A stretch of DNA of 51,568 nucleotides, taken from assembly GCF_000367765.1 (NCBI RefSeq), contig NZ_AORI01000008.1, forward strand, positions 1 to 51,568. The letters are read 5' to 3'. Both the position numbers and the translations under genes were made by a program. The stretch is from Metamycoplasma auris 15026 (lineage in GTDB: Bacteria > Bacillota_I > Bacilli_A > Mycoplasmatales > Metamycoplasmataceae). Below, piece by piece: positions 1 to 10,440 of the stretch. The number at the start of each line of letters is the position of its first letter. The stretch's first letter is position 1. Below the pieces are notes generated by a model, which saw nothing but the letters and a program-made list of their open reading frames with translations, was not told the origin of the DNA and ran no database searches.

Positions 1-63
1 ACAATTGCTATTTCAAAAGCAAATTTGATATTTAAATATTTAGATAAAATTAGGAAATAAATA

Positions 64-693
64 ATGAAAAAAATAAACAAGTTTTTATTAGCTTTAGGTA
101 CTATAGCTTCTTTAGCTTCTATGCCACTAATTGCTGCAAATTGTAATGGAACCAAAAAAGAAGAAACAAAAAAACCTAATGAAAAAGATCCAAATAACAA
201 AACTCCAGAAAATCAAACCTCAGGAAATAAAGCAAAAGTTAAATTAAATGCTTTAGAAAATTCGGTTGCTGAAAAAATAAAAAAAGCAATTAAGAATAAT
301 ACTATTGAACCTGAAGAAGTATTAGATGTATTAAAAGGTGTTAAAGGTTTAGAATCTCTAAGATTAGGCGATTTTAAATCATTTGAATTTAAAGATTCAA
401 AATTAACAATTGAAGCTATTGCTGATTCTTCTTTAATTGAAGGAAAACTTGAATTAACACTAGCAAATGGTAAAGAAGAAAAGAATAAAAAACCTACAGT
501 TACTGCAACTGCCTCAGTTGTAGTTAGCGTAGTTAATAAACCAGGTACTGCTATTCAAAATGATAAATTTGAAATAGGTACTCCAAGTGGTGACGTATAC
601 AGCGACGAATCAGGAGAAAGAACTACTTCGGATCGTGAAGATAGTCTAAGAGACTGAATTAACAAAAACAAAAAGAAAATTAAAGTTCAATAA
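64..693 (+). CDS. Vsp-like variable surface lipoprotein
   Basis: A 209-residue secreted lipoprotein. The start MKKINKFLLALG, a hydrophobic stretch and IAANC at about residues 23-27 form a type II signal peptide with lipidation at Cys27. A Lys/Glu/Pro/Asn-rich linker follows (to about residue 55), then a mixed helical/strand domain. The codon at 655-657 is TGA (Trp), so the protein continues to a TAA at 691-693. The signal peptide is almost identical to that of the lipoprotein at 5135, while the mature parts are unrelated, as in the Vsp/Vpma/Vlp families of variable mycoplasma antigens. The upstream segment GATATTTAAATATTT is also shared with the 5135 gene. No function can be assigned beyond a surface antigen. 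The true promoter lies partly outside the window. Confidence 0.85.
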
Positions 694-736
694 TAATTAA
701 CATTAAATATTAAATTTCTCTTATTTTATTGAAATA

Positions 737-776
737 AAGTCATTTTGACTCAATTAGACAAAATGGCTTTTTTCAA
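737..776 (+). terminator. Intrinsic terminator after the first lipoprotein
   Basis: Arms 737-747 (AAGTCATTTTG) and 759-769 (CAAAATGGCTT) pair over 11 bp with one G-U pair and an 11-nt loop, followed by a T tract. Confidence 0.85.
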
Positions 777-870
777 TCAATTTCAATCTTCTTCAGTCTA
801 TTTTTAAGTATAATGAATGTAAGTATTTATTAGAATTTACTAATAATGGTTTTATATTTTTTTCTTATTT

Positions 871-899
871 AAAGGATAGTACATATGTACTATTCTTTT
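871..899. repeat. 14-bp-arm inverted repeat upstream of the first S41 gene
   Basis: AAAGGATAGTACAT and its reverse complement (one T/C difference) abut without a spacer, giving a 28-nt palindrome, with T-rich sequence after it. It could be a second terminator for the upstream transcript or a protein-binding dyad. It lies about 25 nt before the likely -10 box of the 982 gene. Confidence 0.55.
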
Positions 900-923
900 A
901 TTTCTTTTTTTAGGAATTAGGAA

Positions 924-956
924 TACAATCTAATTTAAGGAGAAAGCTTATTCTCC
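924..956 (+). promoter_or_regulatory. Promoter and leader hairpin of the first S41 lipoprotein gene
   Basis: TACAAT at 924-929 is a plausible -10 box. The leader then carries GGAGAA (939-944) and TTCTCC (951-956), a 6-bp hairpin. A separate purine-rich Shine-Dalgarno (AAAGGA near 967) precedes the ATG at 982. The GGAG in the hairpin is thus a decoy or regulatory structure rather than the ribosome site. Inferred by eye. Confidence 0.4.
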
Positions 957-981
957 AAAAAAGAAAAAAGGAATATAAATT

Positions 982-2811
982 ATGCTTGCAAATAAAAATA
1001 AAAAAATTGGAAAAATATTATCTTTAATGTCATTGGCAATATTGCCAATAGCTGCCATTTCAGCTAGCTGTCAAAAAAGAGTAGATGATAATGCACTAAC
1101 AATGGATGTAACAAAGGCTTCATTTAAAAACTTTAATAAAGAATACACAATTAAAGATAGCGAAATGTCAATATACAGAATTAAAGACCAACAAGAAATG
1201 ATGTATATTGACCTTGATGAATTCTTAAAGAATTTAGAAGGGCTTTTTGACAATAAGGTCTTTAGTACAAGAGTAAGCTTAGACGATAATAAAAAATTCT
1301 ATGAAATTAAAGATGAAAAAAAACAAGTTGTAAGTAGACTAGTAGTTGATTGAAAAAATAACAAAATAATAACCACAAGCACCTCTTTCTTTTATGAAAT
1401 TCAAAAGCCTCAAGAACAAACTAATGATGGGCAATTCCTTGAAACAACATATGAAAGTAAAAAAGATGATCCAAAATCTGAAGTCGTTTTTGATTTAGGC
1501 AAATACAAGATGGATATCCTATACAAAGATAATAAAGTCTTGTTGCCATTTCTTGCCTTCAATACATTATTTATGAGTTGAACTTTCAATAATATTTATT
1601 GAAATGGTAAAAACCTTACAAATGTTCAAGCAGGTGTTGATGCATATAAAGATACACCAAAAGAAGCAAAAGAGAGAATTAGAAAAGATCAAGAAATAAA
1701 AAACAAAGAACAAACAAAAAAAGAACGTGAAATTAACTTCAATCACTTGATGTTTACAATGGATAATTTCTATGGTCTAAAATACCATAAAGAAATTAAA
1801 TCATTTGAAGAATGAATTGGTCCTGAATATAAGCAAAAACTTCTATCAACTAAACCAGCTGAATTCCATCAAGCATACATTGATATATTCCACAAGAAAC
1901 TAAATGAGCTTCATACAAGACTTAATACCTTATCCTACTATGAAGAATATAATGAAAAAGAAACAACCAAACAACGACTATTAAAAAATAAGGAAGCAAA
2001 TTACGGTCAATATTTCAATGACTTTGGAAAGATTAAAGCGGATTTAGTTCAACAATTTGAAAAGAAATTTAACAAAAAAATTGATCAATTTGGTCCAGAA
2101 GACTATATAAGATACCATGGTAACACAGCCATTGTAACAACTTTTGGCTTCCAAGATGGAACCAAAGAACAACTTGATAAAGAAGATGAAGCTTGAAAAT
2201 ACGACACTTATTATCTAATGCGTCATTTAATGAAGCAAATTGAAGAAAGAAATAAGAAAGCCCAAAAGAAAGAAAAAGAAGGAAATAAGGAAATCAAAGA
2301 AATTAAAAACATTGTTCTAGACTTATCCTTAAATGGTGGTGGTAGTGTTAGTTCAATGGTAAGAGTCTTAGGCTTTATGACTGATAAAGAAGTCTTAAAC
2401 CGTGAATATAACATTGTAGATAAAAGAGGTGACCTAAGTAAATCTAAAGTTGATACTGATGGTGATCAAAAATATGACAATGATGCATATACTAAATATA
2501 CTTGAAGTTTATTAGTTGGTCTAAATACATTTAGCGCAGCTAATCAACTAACAAGTATTGTAAAAGAAATGGGAATTGCTAAAATCATCGGTAAGCAAAC
2601 TGGTGGTGGAATGTCAGCAATTATGCCAATTATGCTAAATGATGGAACTACTATTACAATCAGTGGTCCAAATAATGCAGTATTTGGAGAAAAAAACGAA
2701 TCAATCGAAGGCGGCATTAAACCAGATATCAATTTAGAATACAAGGATTTCTATAATGATGAAGCTATTGACAAAGCTTTAAATGCAGCTACAACTACTC
2801 CTAAAAAATAA
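982..2811 (+). CDS. S41-family protease-like lipoprotein (copy A)
   Basis: A 609-residue lipoprotein, continuous when TGA is Trp. The N-terminal hydrophobic segment ends in ISASC (about residues 26-30), a lipobox. The C-terminal third is a peptidase S41 core: DLSLNGGGS around residue 453 matches the family DLRxNGGG motif, and FSAAN around residues 517-521 holds the expected nucleophile Ser518. The CtpA-type catalytic Lys about 25 residues later (TxGKG) is replaced by TGGG, which resembles the tricorn/IRBP branch (S41B) that does not use Lys. The middle region is conserved with copy B at 3099 (for example the segment LSTKPAEFHQAYID) and is of unknown role. Probable role: surface-exposed peptidase or peptide-binding protein. 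Whether it is catalytically active is not shown by the sequence. Confidence 0.85.
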
Positions 2812-2833
2812 AATTTAATTTTTCCCTTAATTT

Positions 2834-2866
2834 ATCTCCTTGCATTAGTGCAGGGAGATTTTTATT
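2834..2866 (+). terminator. Intrinsic terminator after S41 copy A
   Basis: Arms 2834-2844 and 2849-2859 (ATCTCCTTGCA / TGCAGGGAGAT) pair over 11 bp with one G-U pair and a 4-nt loop, followed by TTTTTATTT. Confidence 0.9.
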
Positions 2867-3027
2867 TGCACTTAATTTCTAAAATTTTTCTAAAAATAAG
2901 TATTTTTAGTTCAATATCCTTTTATCTTGTTATAAAGATATAAAGAAGGCTTCAATAACTCATTCAATGCATTTTTTCTTCTTAATTTGAGTAGAAAAAC
3001 GCTAGAAACTATCATATTTCAATCATT

Positions 3028-3061
3028 ATTCAATATAGTTTGAATCTAATTCAATATAATT
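3028..3061 (+). promoter_or_regulatory. Duplicated promoter motif before S41 copy B
   Basis: ATTCAATATAGTT (3028-3040) is repeated 21 nt later as ATTCAATATAATT (3049-3061). The downstream copy contains a perfect TATAAT (3055-3060) placed about 38 nt before the ATG at 3099. This looks like a -10 element that arose by short tandem duplication. Confidence 0.5.
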
Positions 3062-3098
3062 TAACTTAGGGTGTATGCCCAAAATTATAAGAGGATTT

Positions 3099-4910
3099 AT
3101 GAGAAAAACATCGAATAAAAAAAGGCTAGTTAAGTTTATATTGCCAATACTAGCCGGAAGCATTTTGCCAGTTGCAATGCTATCTGCAAAATGCCAAACA
3201 GAAGAAATAAGTGTAACTAAACATTCATTTAAAAATTACAACCCACAATACAAAGTTGAAGAAAAAGCTGATTTGAATGCTTATTGAAAAAATGAAGAAA
3301 TGTTTGTGGATGTGGATGAATTTTTAAGTACACTTGAAGGAATTGTTGATAATTCGAAATTTACTACAAAAATTGATCTAGATAAAAAAGAAAAATCATA
3401 TATATTAAAACAAGATAGCACAGCTACTGAAGGAATTGAAAATCAAGAACAAGCTGAATATAAATTAGTTATTAATTGAGAAAAAAATACAATTTCAGTT
3501 CCTGATACTGGATTCTTCTATTCAATTATAAAACCAGGTCAATTGATTGATGGTAGCCAATTCTTAAAAATCAGAACTGAACAACAATATGATGCCAAAC
3601 AAGAAATTGTATTTGATTTAGGCAAATATAAAATGGATATTCTATTTAAAGATGAAAAAGTTTTAATTCCTTTTTCAGTCTTTAATACCTTGTTTATTAC
3701 TCAAAATTACAATAATATATATTTTAATGGTAAAACATTTACAAATCTTGAAGCGGGTATAGATTCTTATTCATCTTTTGGAACTCCAAAAGAAGCTAAA
3801 GAAAGAATCCAAAAAGAAGCTACTATTGCTAAGAAAAAACCAACCAAGAGACAAAGAGAAATTAACTTCCATCATTTAGCCTTTGTTATGGATTATTTTT
3901 ATGGCCTTAAGAGATATAAAAAATTTGATTCTTTTGAAAAATATATCGGGGAAGATTATAAGAAGAAACTTCTATCAACTAATCCAGAAGAATTTCATCA
4001 AGCATATATTGATGTATTTCACAAAAAATTAAATGAATTGCATACAAGAATTGATGCATTGTCATACTATAATGGTTATAGTGAAGAATCTTTAAGAAAC
4101 TCAACACTAGCAAAAGAACCAAAAAAATATTATGGTGATTATTACAATACATTCTTTAAGAACCAAGATGAATTACAAGCAAGATATAAGTCTACCTTTA
4201 AAAAAGATCTAGATAAATTGACTTTAGATGACCATATTAGATTTGTTGATGATGACACAGTTATATTGAGTACATTTGGTTTTGCTGATGCAACTAAAGA
4301 ACAAAAAGAAGATACAGCAAATACTTGAAAACATGATACTTATTTCTTAATGAAAGAGTTCATGAAGAAAATAGAAGCAAAGAAAAAAGAAAAGAAAGAA
4401 ATTAAAAATATAATCCTTGATTTATCCTTAAATGGTGGTGGTAGCGTTTATGCTATGATAAGAACACTTGGATTTATGACAAATAAAGAAGTTCTAAATC
4501 GTGAATACGATGTTCTTAATAAAATAGGAACTAAAACACTATCAAAAGTCGATGTTTTTGGGGACAATAAATTTACTAATCACAATTATGATAAATACAA
4601 ATGAACAGCATTAGTTGGAATTAACACATTTAGTGCTGCTAACCAAGCTACAAGTATCATAAAAGAAATGGGCATAGCTAAAATAATAGGTCAAAAAAGT
4701 GGTGGCGGAATGTCAGCCGTTTTCCCTGCAACTCTATTAGATGGAACAACAGTGACAATGTCTTCTCCAAATAATGCTACATTTGGTGAAAAATTTGAAG
4801 ACATTGAAGGTGGAGTTGAACCAGATGTTAAACTAGATTATAAAGACTTTTATGATAATAAAAAAGTAAAAGAAGCTGCATTAAAAGCACACAAAATGAC
4901 ACAAAAATAA
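3099..4910 (+). CDS. S41-family protease-like lipoprotein (copy B)
   Basis: A 603-residue paralogue of the gene at 982. Start 3099 is chosen because AAGAGGA lies 4-6 nt upstream; an ATG at 3075 in the same frame lacks a ribosome site. The signal peptide ends in LSAKC, a lipobox. The S41 core has DLSLNGGGS and FSAAN, with TxGKG again replaced by SGGG. Conservation with copy A is strong throughout the middle (NPEEFHQAYIDVF; the STFGF segment), so this is a tandem duplication. Each copy has its own promoter and terminator, which allows independent expression. No substrate can be inferred. Confidence 0.85.
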
Positions 4911-4927
4911 TCTAAACAATCGAAAAA

Positions 4928-4965
4928 ATGGAATTTAGAAAAAATGGCTAAATTCTATTTTTTTG
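4928..4965 (+). terminator. Intrinsic terminator after S41 copy B
   Basis: Arms 4928-4938 (ATGGAATTTAG) and 4948-4958 (CTAAATTCTAT) pair over 11 bp with one G-U pair, followed by seven T residues. Confidence 0.9.
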
Positions 4966-5023
4966 TCATCTTTTGCAAAAAAACACACTATTTTCTTTAA
5001 TTTTGGCCACAAAATTCAAGACT

Positions 5024-5049
5024 TTGGCAAAAAAAAAAAAAAGTAAAAT
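5024..5049 (+). promoter_or_regulatory. Putative phase-variable promoter with A14 tract
   Basis: TTGGCA (5024-5029) resembles a -35 box and TAAAAT (5044-5049) a -10 box. The 14-nt spacer is almost wholly a run of A (5029-5042). In the Vlp genes of M. hyorhinis a poly-A run between -35 and -10 switches transcription by slippage. Here the spacer is 3 nt short of the 17-nt optimum, so the promoter might be off in this isolate and would be on with about 17 A. The leader to the ATG at 5135 would be about 80 nt. A perfect hairpin AACAAT/ATTGTT lies just downstream. Confidence 0.5.
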
Positions 5050-5134
5050 AGGGGTTGTAACAATGGAAATTGTTATGTTTATTTATAAAGAGAGAGATAT
5101 TTAAATATTTGAATAATAAGGAGACTTTAAGATT

Positions 5135-5656
5135 ATGAAAAAAATTAATAAGTTCCTACTTGCTTTAGGAAGCGTTGCTTCACTTGCTTCAATGCCACTA
5201 ATTGCTGCAAATTGTGGCGGTAATGATAAAACAAAAGACGATAAATCAGAAAACAAAGATAAAGATGGTGATGGAAATAAAAATCCTGAAACCGATAACA
5301 AAACAGATGAACAAAAATTTACTGAAGCATCTGATAAGGCAATTAAAACATTAAATGACTTAAAAGAAAAAGTTAATAAATACGAGTTTGATGCTGAAAA
5401 AGCTAAAAAATCAGAAACCTTAAAAGATGCTAAAGAAGAAAATCATAAAGAATATAAAAAACAAATAACAGATCGTATAGATCAACTAGTTAAACAAATT
5501 GAAAGTTGAAAAACCTCAGGACCTAAAAACATTGATGAAGTTAATCTAGCAAAAGGTGAACACAAAACCTACGATGAAGCATATGATGCAATGATTAAAA
5601 AACAATTAGGTGATGCCATAAAAAAAATTGAATCAATTTCAAAAGATGTAAAATAA
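5135..5656 (+). CDS. Vsp-like variable surface lipoprotein
   Basis: A 173-residue lipoprotein. The signal peptide MKKINKFLLALG...IAANC matches that of the gene at 64 with two substitutions. After Cys27 comes a Gly/Asn/Asp/Lys-rich low-complexity linker, then a charged, probably helical region. TGA at 5507-5509 is Trp. AAGGAG at about 5119 is a good ribosome site. The conserved signal with divergent body, and the poly-A promoter upstream, are typical of phase-variable mycoplasma antigens. The mature domain gives no functional clue. Confidence 0.85.
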
Positions 5657-5717
5657 TAATTGGTAAAAAAAACGGACGAAATATTTTGGTTTTTTTCTAA
5701 TTCAAAAATCCAAACAA

Positions 5718-5752
5718 AAAAGTTGAGAATTTATTCTTCTCAACTTTTGTTT
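5718..5752. terminator. Bidirectional terminator between lipoprotein and rlmH
   Basis: Perfect 12-bp arms 5718-5729 (AAAAGTTGAGAA) and 5737-5748 (TTCTCAACTTTT), with A- and T-runs on both sides, serving the convergent transcripts. Confidence 0.9.
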
Positions 5753-6184
5753 TTATTTGTGGTATTTGATATTCTTTTTAATTGCTAAACCGCGATAGAT
5801 TTGTTCAATAAGCATCAATCTAAACAGCTGATGCGGGAAAGTCATTTTCGAAAAAGCTATTTTGTTTTGGAATTTAGATTCATCCACACCATTGGAGCCT
5901 CCAATAATAAATGTCAAATTGTCTTCAACAAATAAATCTGAAAACTCTTCACTTGTCATTTGTTTACCTTGTAAAGATAAATAAAAGACTTTGGAATTTT
6001 TGGGAATTTTGGATAATATAGCTTCTGTTTCTTTTGCTATCTTAAGTTCAATATTGTCATTTAAATTTTCTTTAATTTCAATAAGGTTAATGTTAGCTAG
6101 AAAATTGATTTTTTTAAGGTATGAATCATAGATTTTTTGATTATCTTTATTAAGACTTCCTATTGTAATTAAATTTATTTTCAT
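5753..6184 (-). CDS. rlmH: 23S rRNA (pseudouridine1915-N3)-methyltransferase RlmH
   Basis: A 143-residue SPOUT-class methyltransferase of normal family length. It methylates pseudouridine 1915 in helix 69 of 23S rRNA in the assembled ribosome. Visible signatures are the N-terminal MKINLITIG strand, the knot segment with FIIGGSNGVDES around residues 95-106, the FSKMTFPHQLFR loop, and the C-terminal YRGLAIKKNIKYHK. It is the last gene of the nusA-led minus-strand operon, 17 nt after mnmG. Confidence 0.95.
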   Translation of the reverse strand: MKINLITIGSLNKDNQKIYDSYLKKINFLANINLIEIKENLNDNIELKIAKETEAILSKIPKNSKVFYLSLQGKQMTSEEFSDLFVEDNLTFIIGGSNGVDESKFQNKIAFSKMTFPHQLFRLMLIEQIYRGLAIKKNIKYHK

Positions 6185-6201
6185 AATGAAAGTAATTATG
6201 G

Positions 6202-8037
6202 TTAGGATTTGTTGATTTTGTTATTTAAATGATAAATAAGCATCTGAATATCAGCAGGATTAATGCCGCTGATTCTTGTTGCTTGTCCTAAAGTAGTTGG
6301 ACGAATTAAAGCTAGTTTTTGGCGTGCTTCTGTTGCTAGATTTTGAATTGCTTGATAATCTAAGTCAGCAGGTAGTTTTAGATTTTCAAGTCTTTGCATT
6401 TTTTCAGCTGCGCTTTCTTGTTTTTTTAGATAGCCAAATAATCTAACTTGGGTAGTAATTTCATTAATATAAGGATAATCATCTCCCAAAATATCCTTTG
6501 GGTCAGTAGCTGGGTTGGATAGCAGTTTTAAATAAGATTGGCCATTTGTAACGTTATATTTAATGCCCAATTCACTTTTGGAAGAAACATAAATATTTTT
6601 AAGCTCTTCAATCTTAGATTGGATATTTTTATATTTGTTTAGCACTGCATTATATTCTTCTTCTGAAATCATTTTGTTATCAAATGCATATTTAGATAAT
6701 CTTTCGTCGACATTATCATTACGTAATAATAAACGATACTCAGCACGGCTAGTTAGCATTCTATAAGGTTCATTTGTTCCTTTGGTTACAATGTCATCAA
6801 TTAATACGCCAATATAACCATCATTTCTCTTAATTTCCATAACTGGAAGCCCTTGGATTTTGTTAGCTGCATTAATCCCAGCAATTAGCCCTTGCGCGGC
6901 TGCTTCTTCATAGCCACTTGTTCCATTAGGTTGTCCTGCTGAAAAGAAGTTTTCAAGCAATTTAGTTTCTAATGATTTATATAAAACAAGCGGATTAATT
7001 GCATCATATTCAATAGCATAACCATATTTTTGAACTCTTGCATTTTCAAGACCAGGAATTGTTTTGATGATTTCGTCTTGTACATCAGCAGGCATAGAAG
7101 TAGATAGCCCATTAATATACATAATGTCTCCCTTGGCAGTTTCAGGTTCAAAGAAAACATGATGAGTTTCTTTGTCTTGGAAACGCACAATTTTATCTTC
7201 AATACTTGGACAATATCTAGGACCAACTCCGACAATTACACCTGAATATAAGGAGCTTTTATCTAAATTTCTTAAAATTATTTCTTTAGTTTCTTTTGTT
7301 GTATGTGTTAAGAAGCAAGAAGTTTGTTCATCTAGTTTAATGTTAGTTTTGGATGAAAAACATAATTCAGTTTTATCTAGAATTTCTTTTTCTACTTTTG
7401 AAAAATCAATGCTATCTGTATAAATACGACAAGGAGTACCAGTTTTTAGTCTTTGAAGTTCAAAGCCATATTTAGCTAAATTCGAAGATAAAGTTGCACT
7501 ATTTTTTTGACCATCAGGACCATCATTTTTAATTTCATTGCCTCTTAGAATTCTTGAATTCATATACACACCAGTTGTCATAATAGTAACGGTCGCATAT
7601 AAATCTCCATGAGCAAGGGTTTTAATGCCTAAACATTTTTTGTTTTCAACAATTAAATCAGAAGCTTCATCTTCAATTAAAGTAATGTTTTTTTCTTGTT
7701 GTAAAGCTTCTAGAATAATTTCAGAGTATTTTTCTTTATCAATTTGGGCTCTTAAGGATCAAACTGCTGGGCCTTTTGAGGAATTTAGCATTTTAATTTG
7801 AATCATTGCTTTATCAGCGAAAATTCCTTGTACTCCGCCTAAGGCATCAATTTCTCGTGTCATAATCCCCTTAGCTGAACCGCCAATGGAAGGATTACAT
7901 GGTAACATTGCAATTTTGTTTATATTAAGGGTAACTAGGGCCACTTTTAAATTTCTTTTGGCTAAAGCAAAAACTGCCTCGATTCCGGCATGACCGCCAC
8001 CAATAACGATGGCATCGAATTTATTTAGATTATTCAT
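6202..8037 (-). CDS. mnmG: tRNA uridine-5-carboxymethylaminomethyl enzyme MnmG (GidA)
   Basis: A 611-residue FAD-dependent protein, normal length for MnmG, which with MnmE modifies U34 of tRNAs. The dinucleotide-binding loop [10 protein letters not shown] is at about residues 12-21; [12 protein letters not shown] and the Cys/Gly-rich flavin-binding regions follow; [23 protein letters not shown] and the C-terminal helical domain are family-typical. Several in-frame TGA codons (for example 7756-7758) are Trp. Its start is 8 nt downstream of the rbfA stop, within the operon. Confidence 0.96.
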
Positions 8038-8045
8038 TATAAAAA

Positions 8046-8372
8046 TTATTTAATTTCATTAAGAATCTTTTCGATTCGTGCAGCTTCAGGTTCAACTTGG
8101 TCAATTAGGAATACCAATTCTGGAAGTTTTTTGTATTTTCAGCTTTTAGCAACAACTGAACGAATAAATGGAGTCATGGAAGTTACTTTTTCAAAGTATC
8201 TTTCTTTATCTTTGAATAAAGTAATAAATACTTTTGCATGTGAGCCATCATTTGATAAGATAACATCATTGATTGCAATGTTTGTCACATCGAAATCTTT
8301 TAAATCATAAAAACTATTTCCAATTAATTCTAATAGTAATTGTTTTTTTCTTTCATGCATAATTGTGTTCAT
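8046..8372 (-). CDS. rbfA: 30S ribosome-binding factor RbfA
   Basis: A 108-residue protein with the KH-like fold of RbfA, which helps 16S rRNA 5' processing and late 30S assembly. The N-terminal helix [20 protein letters not shown], the segment [24 protein letters not shown] and the C-terminal [20 protein letters not shown] match the family; the Trp is encoded by TGA. It starts 2 nt after the infB stop, as is common for infB-rbfA pairs. Confidence 0.93.
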
Positions 8373-8374
8373 AA

Positions 8375-10180
8375 TTAAACTAATACATCCTCATAAAATT
8401 TTAATTCGTCATCTAACTCTATTTTATCAAAATCCTTTATGTGAGTTCCGAAATCAAAACCCTTTTCAACGATCTTGACATCATTTTTTTCAATTCTTAA
8501 AGAACTGATTGTACCCTTAAAAATGCTCTTGCCTTTTCTAAATACTTCTACCTTAGAAAATTCTTTAACAACACCATCAATTACCTTACATCCAGCAATC
8601 ATTCCAACTTTTGAATAAAAGAATAATTTAATGATATTAGCCACACCAATTTGTCTTTCTTCATAAACTGGTTCTTTTAGTGTACTAATAATAGCCTGCA
8701 CTTCTTCAACAATCTTATAAATAACATTGTGTGCAATAATTTTAATGTTTTTACTTTCAGCTAATTTTTTAATTTCTGCAGAAGCATTAACATTGAATAA
8801 ATAAATTCTTGCATTAGAAGTTTCAGCTAAAAGTAAATCAGCTTTAGTTAGTTCTCCAGAAGTTGCTCTAATAACATTAACATTAGTTTCATCTGTTGTT
8901 ACTTTGATTAAAGATTGCTTGATTGCTTCAGCTGTTCCTTGGACGTCTGTTTTAATAATTATATTTAGAACTTTTTTACCATCTTTAATTGAAAAAGAAT
9001 TTCTTTCATTTAATTCTTTTTGTTTGTTAATAAAAGATTTTTCTTCAGCTATTTTTTTAGCAAATTTTTCATCACTAATTACAACAAATTTATCACCTGA
9101 AAGTGGATTTTTATTAAGCCCAGTAATAATACATGGATCCCCTGGCAGAGCTTTTTCAAGAGGTTTACCATCAAAAGTCATTAAGCTTCTTATATTGCCA
9201 TATTGACCACCTGCAATAATGAAATCTCTTGGTAATAAGGTTCCATTTTGGACAATTATTGTTGTAACAATACCTCTTCCTTTGTCAATTTTTGATTCAA
9301 TAACAGTACCAAATGGATCACGATTTAAGTTAGCTTTTAAATCCAATAAATCAGCTTGTAAAAATATAGCTTCTAGTAGACTATCAATATTTTCATTTTG
9401 AGTTGCTGAGCCATAAATGAATTGAACGTCACCACCTCATTCTTCACAAACAATATTATGTTCACTAAGTTGGCTTTTAACTTTTTCAGGATCAGCTCCT
9501 GGTTTGTCCATTTTGTTAACAAAAATAATAATTGGTAGCTCTGCTGCTTTAGCATGATCGATTGCTTCAATAGTTTGCGGTTTTACTCCATCATCAGCTG
9601 CAACAACAATAATTACAATATCAGTAACTTTTGCACCACGTGCACGCATTTCAGTAAAGGCTTCATGTCCTGGAGTATCTAAGAAAGTTACTTTTCTACC
9701 ATAATAATCAACTTGGTATGCGCCAGTGTGTTGAGTGATTCCTCCAAATTCAGAAGCTAAAACATTGCTTTTCCTGATTTTATCAATCAAAGTTGTTTTC
9801 CCGTGGTCAACATGACCCATAATGGTAACAATGGGAGGTCTAGAAAATAAGTCATTTGGATCATTAACAATTTCTAATTTATCAAATAGATTTTCAGCAT
9901 CAACATTTTCTTCTTTTTTGAAATCTAAGTCATACATCAAACAAAGTTCGGCAATTTCTTCTTCATTTAAAAAGGTATTAATGGTTTTCATAATTCCTTT
10001 TTTAAAATAATACGTTAGAATTTTAGCGGCAGTTTGGTTGATTTTGGAGCTAAATTCAGAAACAGTCATAGGTCCACTAAAAATAAAAACCCCATTTTGG
10101 ATCTTTGTTTCAACTGTATTCAATTTTTCTTTAATAATATCTACATTTGAAATTCTTTTGTTGTTTTTTTGTTTAGCCAT
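8375..10180 (-). CDS. infB: Translation initiation factor IF-2
   Basis: A 601-residue GTPase that delivers fMet-tRNA to the 30S subunit. G1 motif [10 protein letters not shown] is at about residue 119, DTPGHEAF is G3 and NKMD is G4; domains II, III and the C-terminal fMet-tRNA-binding domain follow. The N-terminal extension is short, as usual in mollicutes. TGA near 9437 is Trp. Start chosen with AGAGG upstream. The first 40 nt overlap the end of ylxR, indicating translational coupling. Confidence 0.97.
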
Positions 10181-10440
10181 ATTTCTACCTCTTTTTTTAA
10201 TTTTTCATATGTTTCTATGTCAATGTTTTGTCGAAAGGCTTTGTTTAGAAGTCTTTTGGAAAACAGTGTATTGATTTGGGCTTCATTTTCTAAACAATAG
10301 GTTCCTCTACCATTTAATTCAATGTTTGGATCAAAATAAAATTGGTTATTTATTTTTGCAAATCTTACTAGTGAAGTGACTGGATAAATTTTGTTATCAA
10401 CAATTGATTTACGACTATATTTTTTATCAATCTTCATCAT
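10141..10440 (-). CDS. ylxR: YlxR (RnpM) RNA-binding protein
   Basis: A 99-residue DUF448 protein in its conserved place between nusA and inf[22 protein letters not shown]... and [11 protein letters not shown] match the YlxR core (family R-x-C-x-x-C becomes SRKS here, so the usual N-terminal cysteines are missing). YlxR/RnpM has been linked to RNase P regulation in Firmicutes; whether that holds here is unknown. It overlaps nusA by 17 nt and infB by 40 nt. Confidence 0.88.
   Translation of the reverse strand: MMKIDKKYSRKSIVDNKIYPVTSLVRFAKINNQFYFDPNIELNGRGTYCLENEAQINTLFSKRLLNKAFRQNIDIETYEKLKKEVEIWLNKKTTKEFQM

Noticed and set aside
3075-3098. Upstream ATG for S41 copy B
   Set aside because: No ribosome site, whereas AAGAGGA precedes the ATG at 3099, and the signal peptide is better from there.
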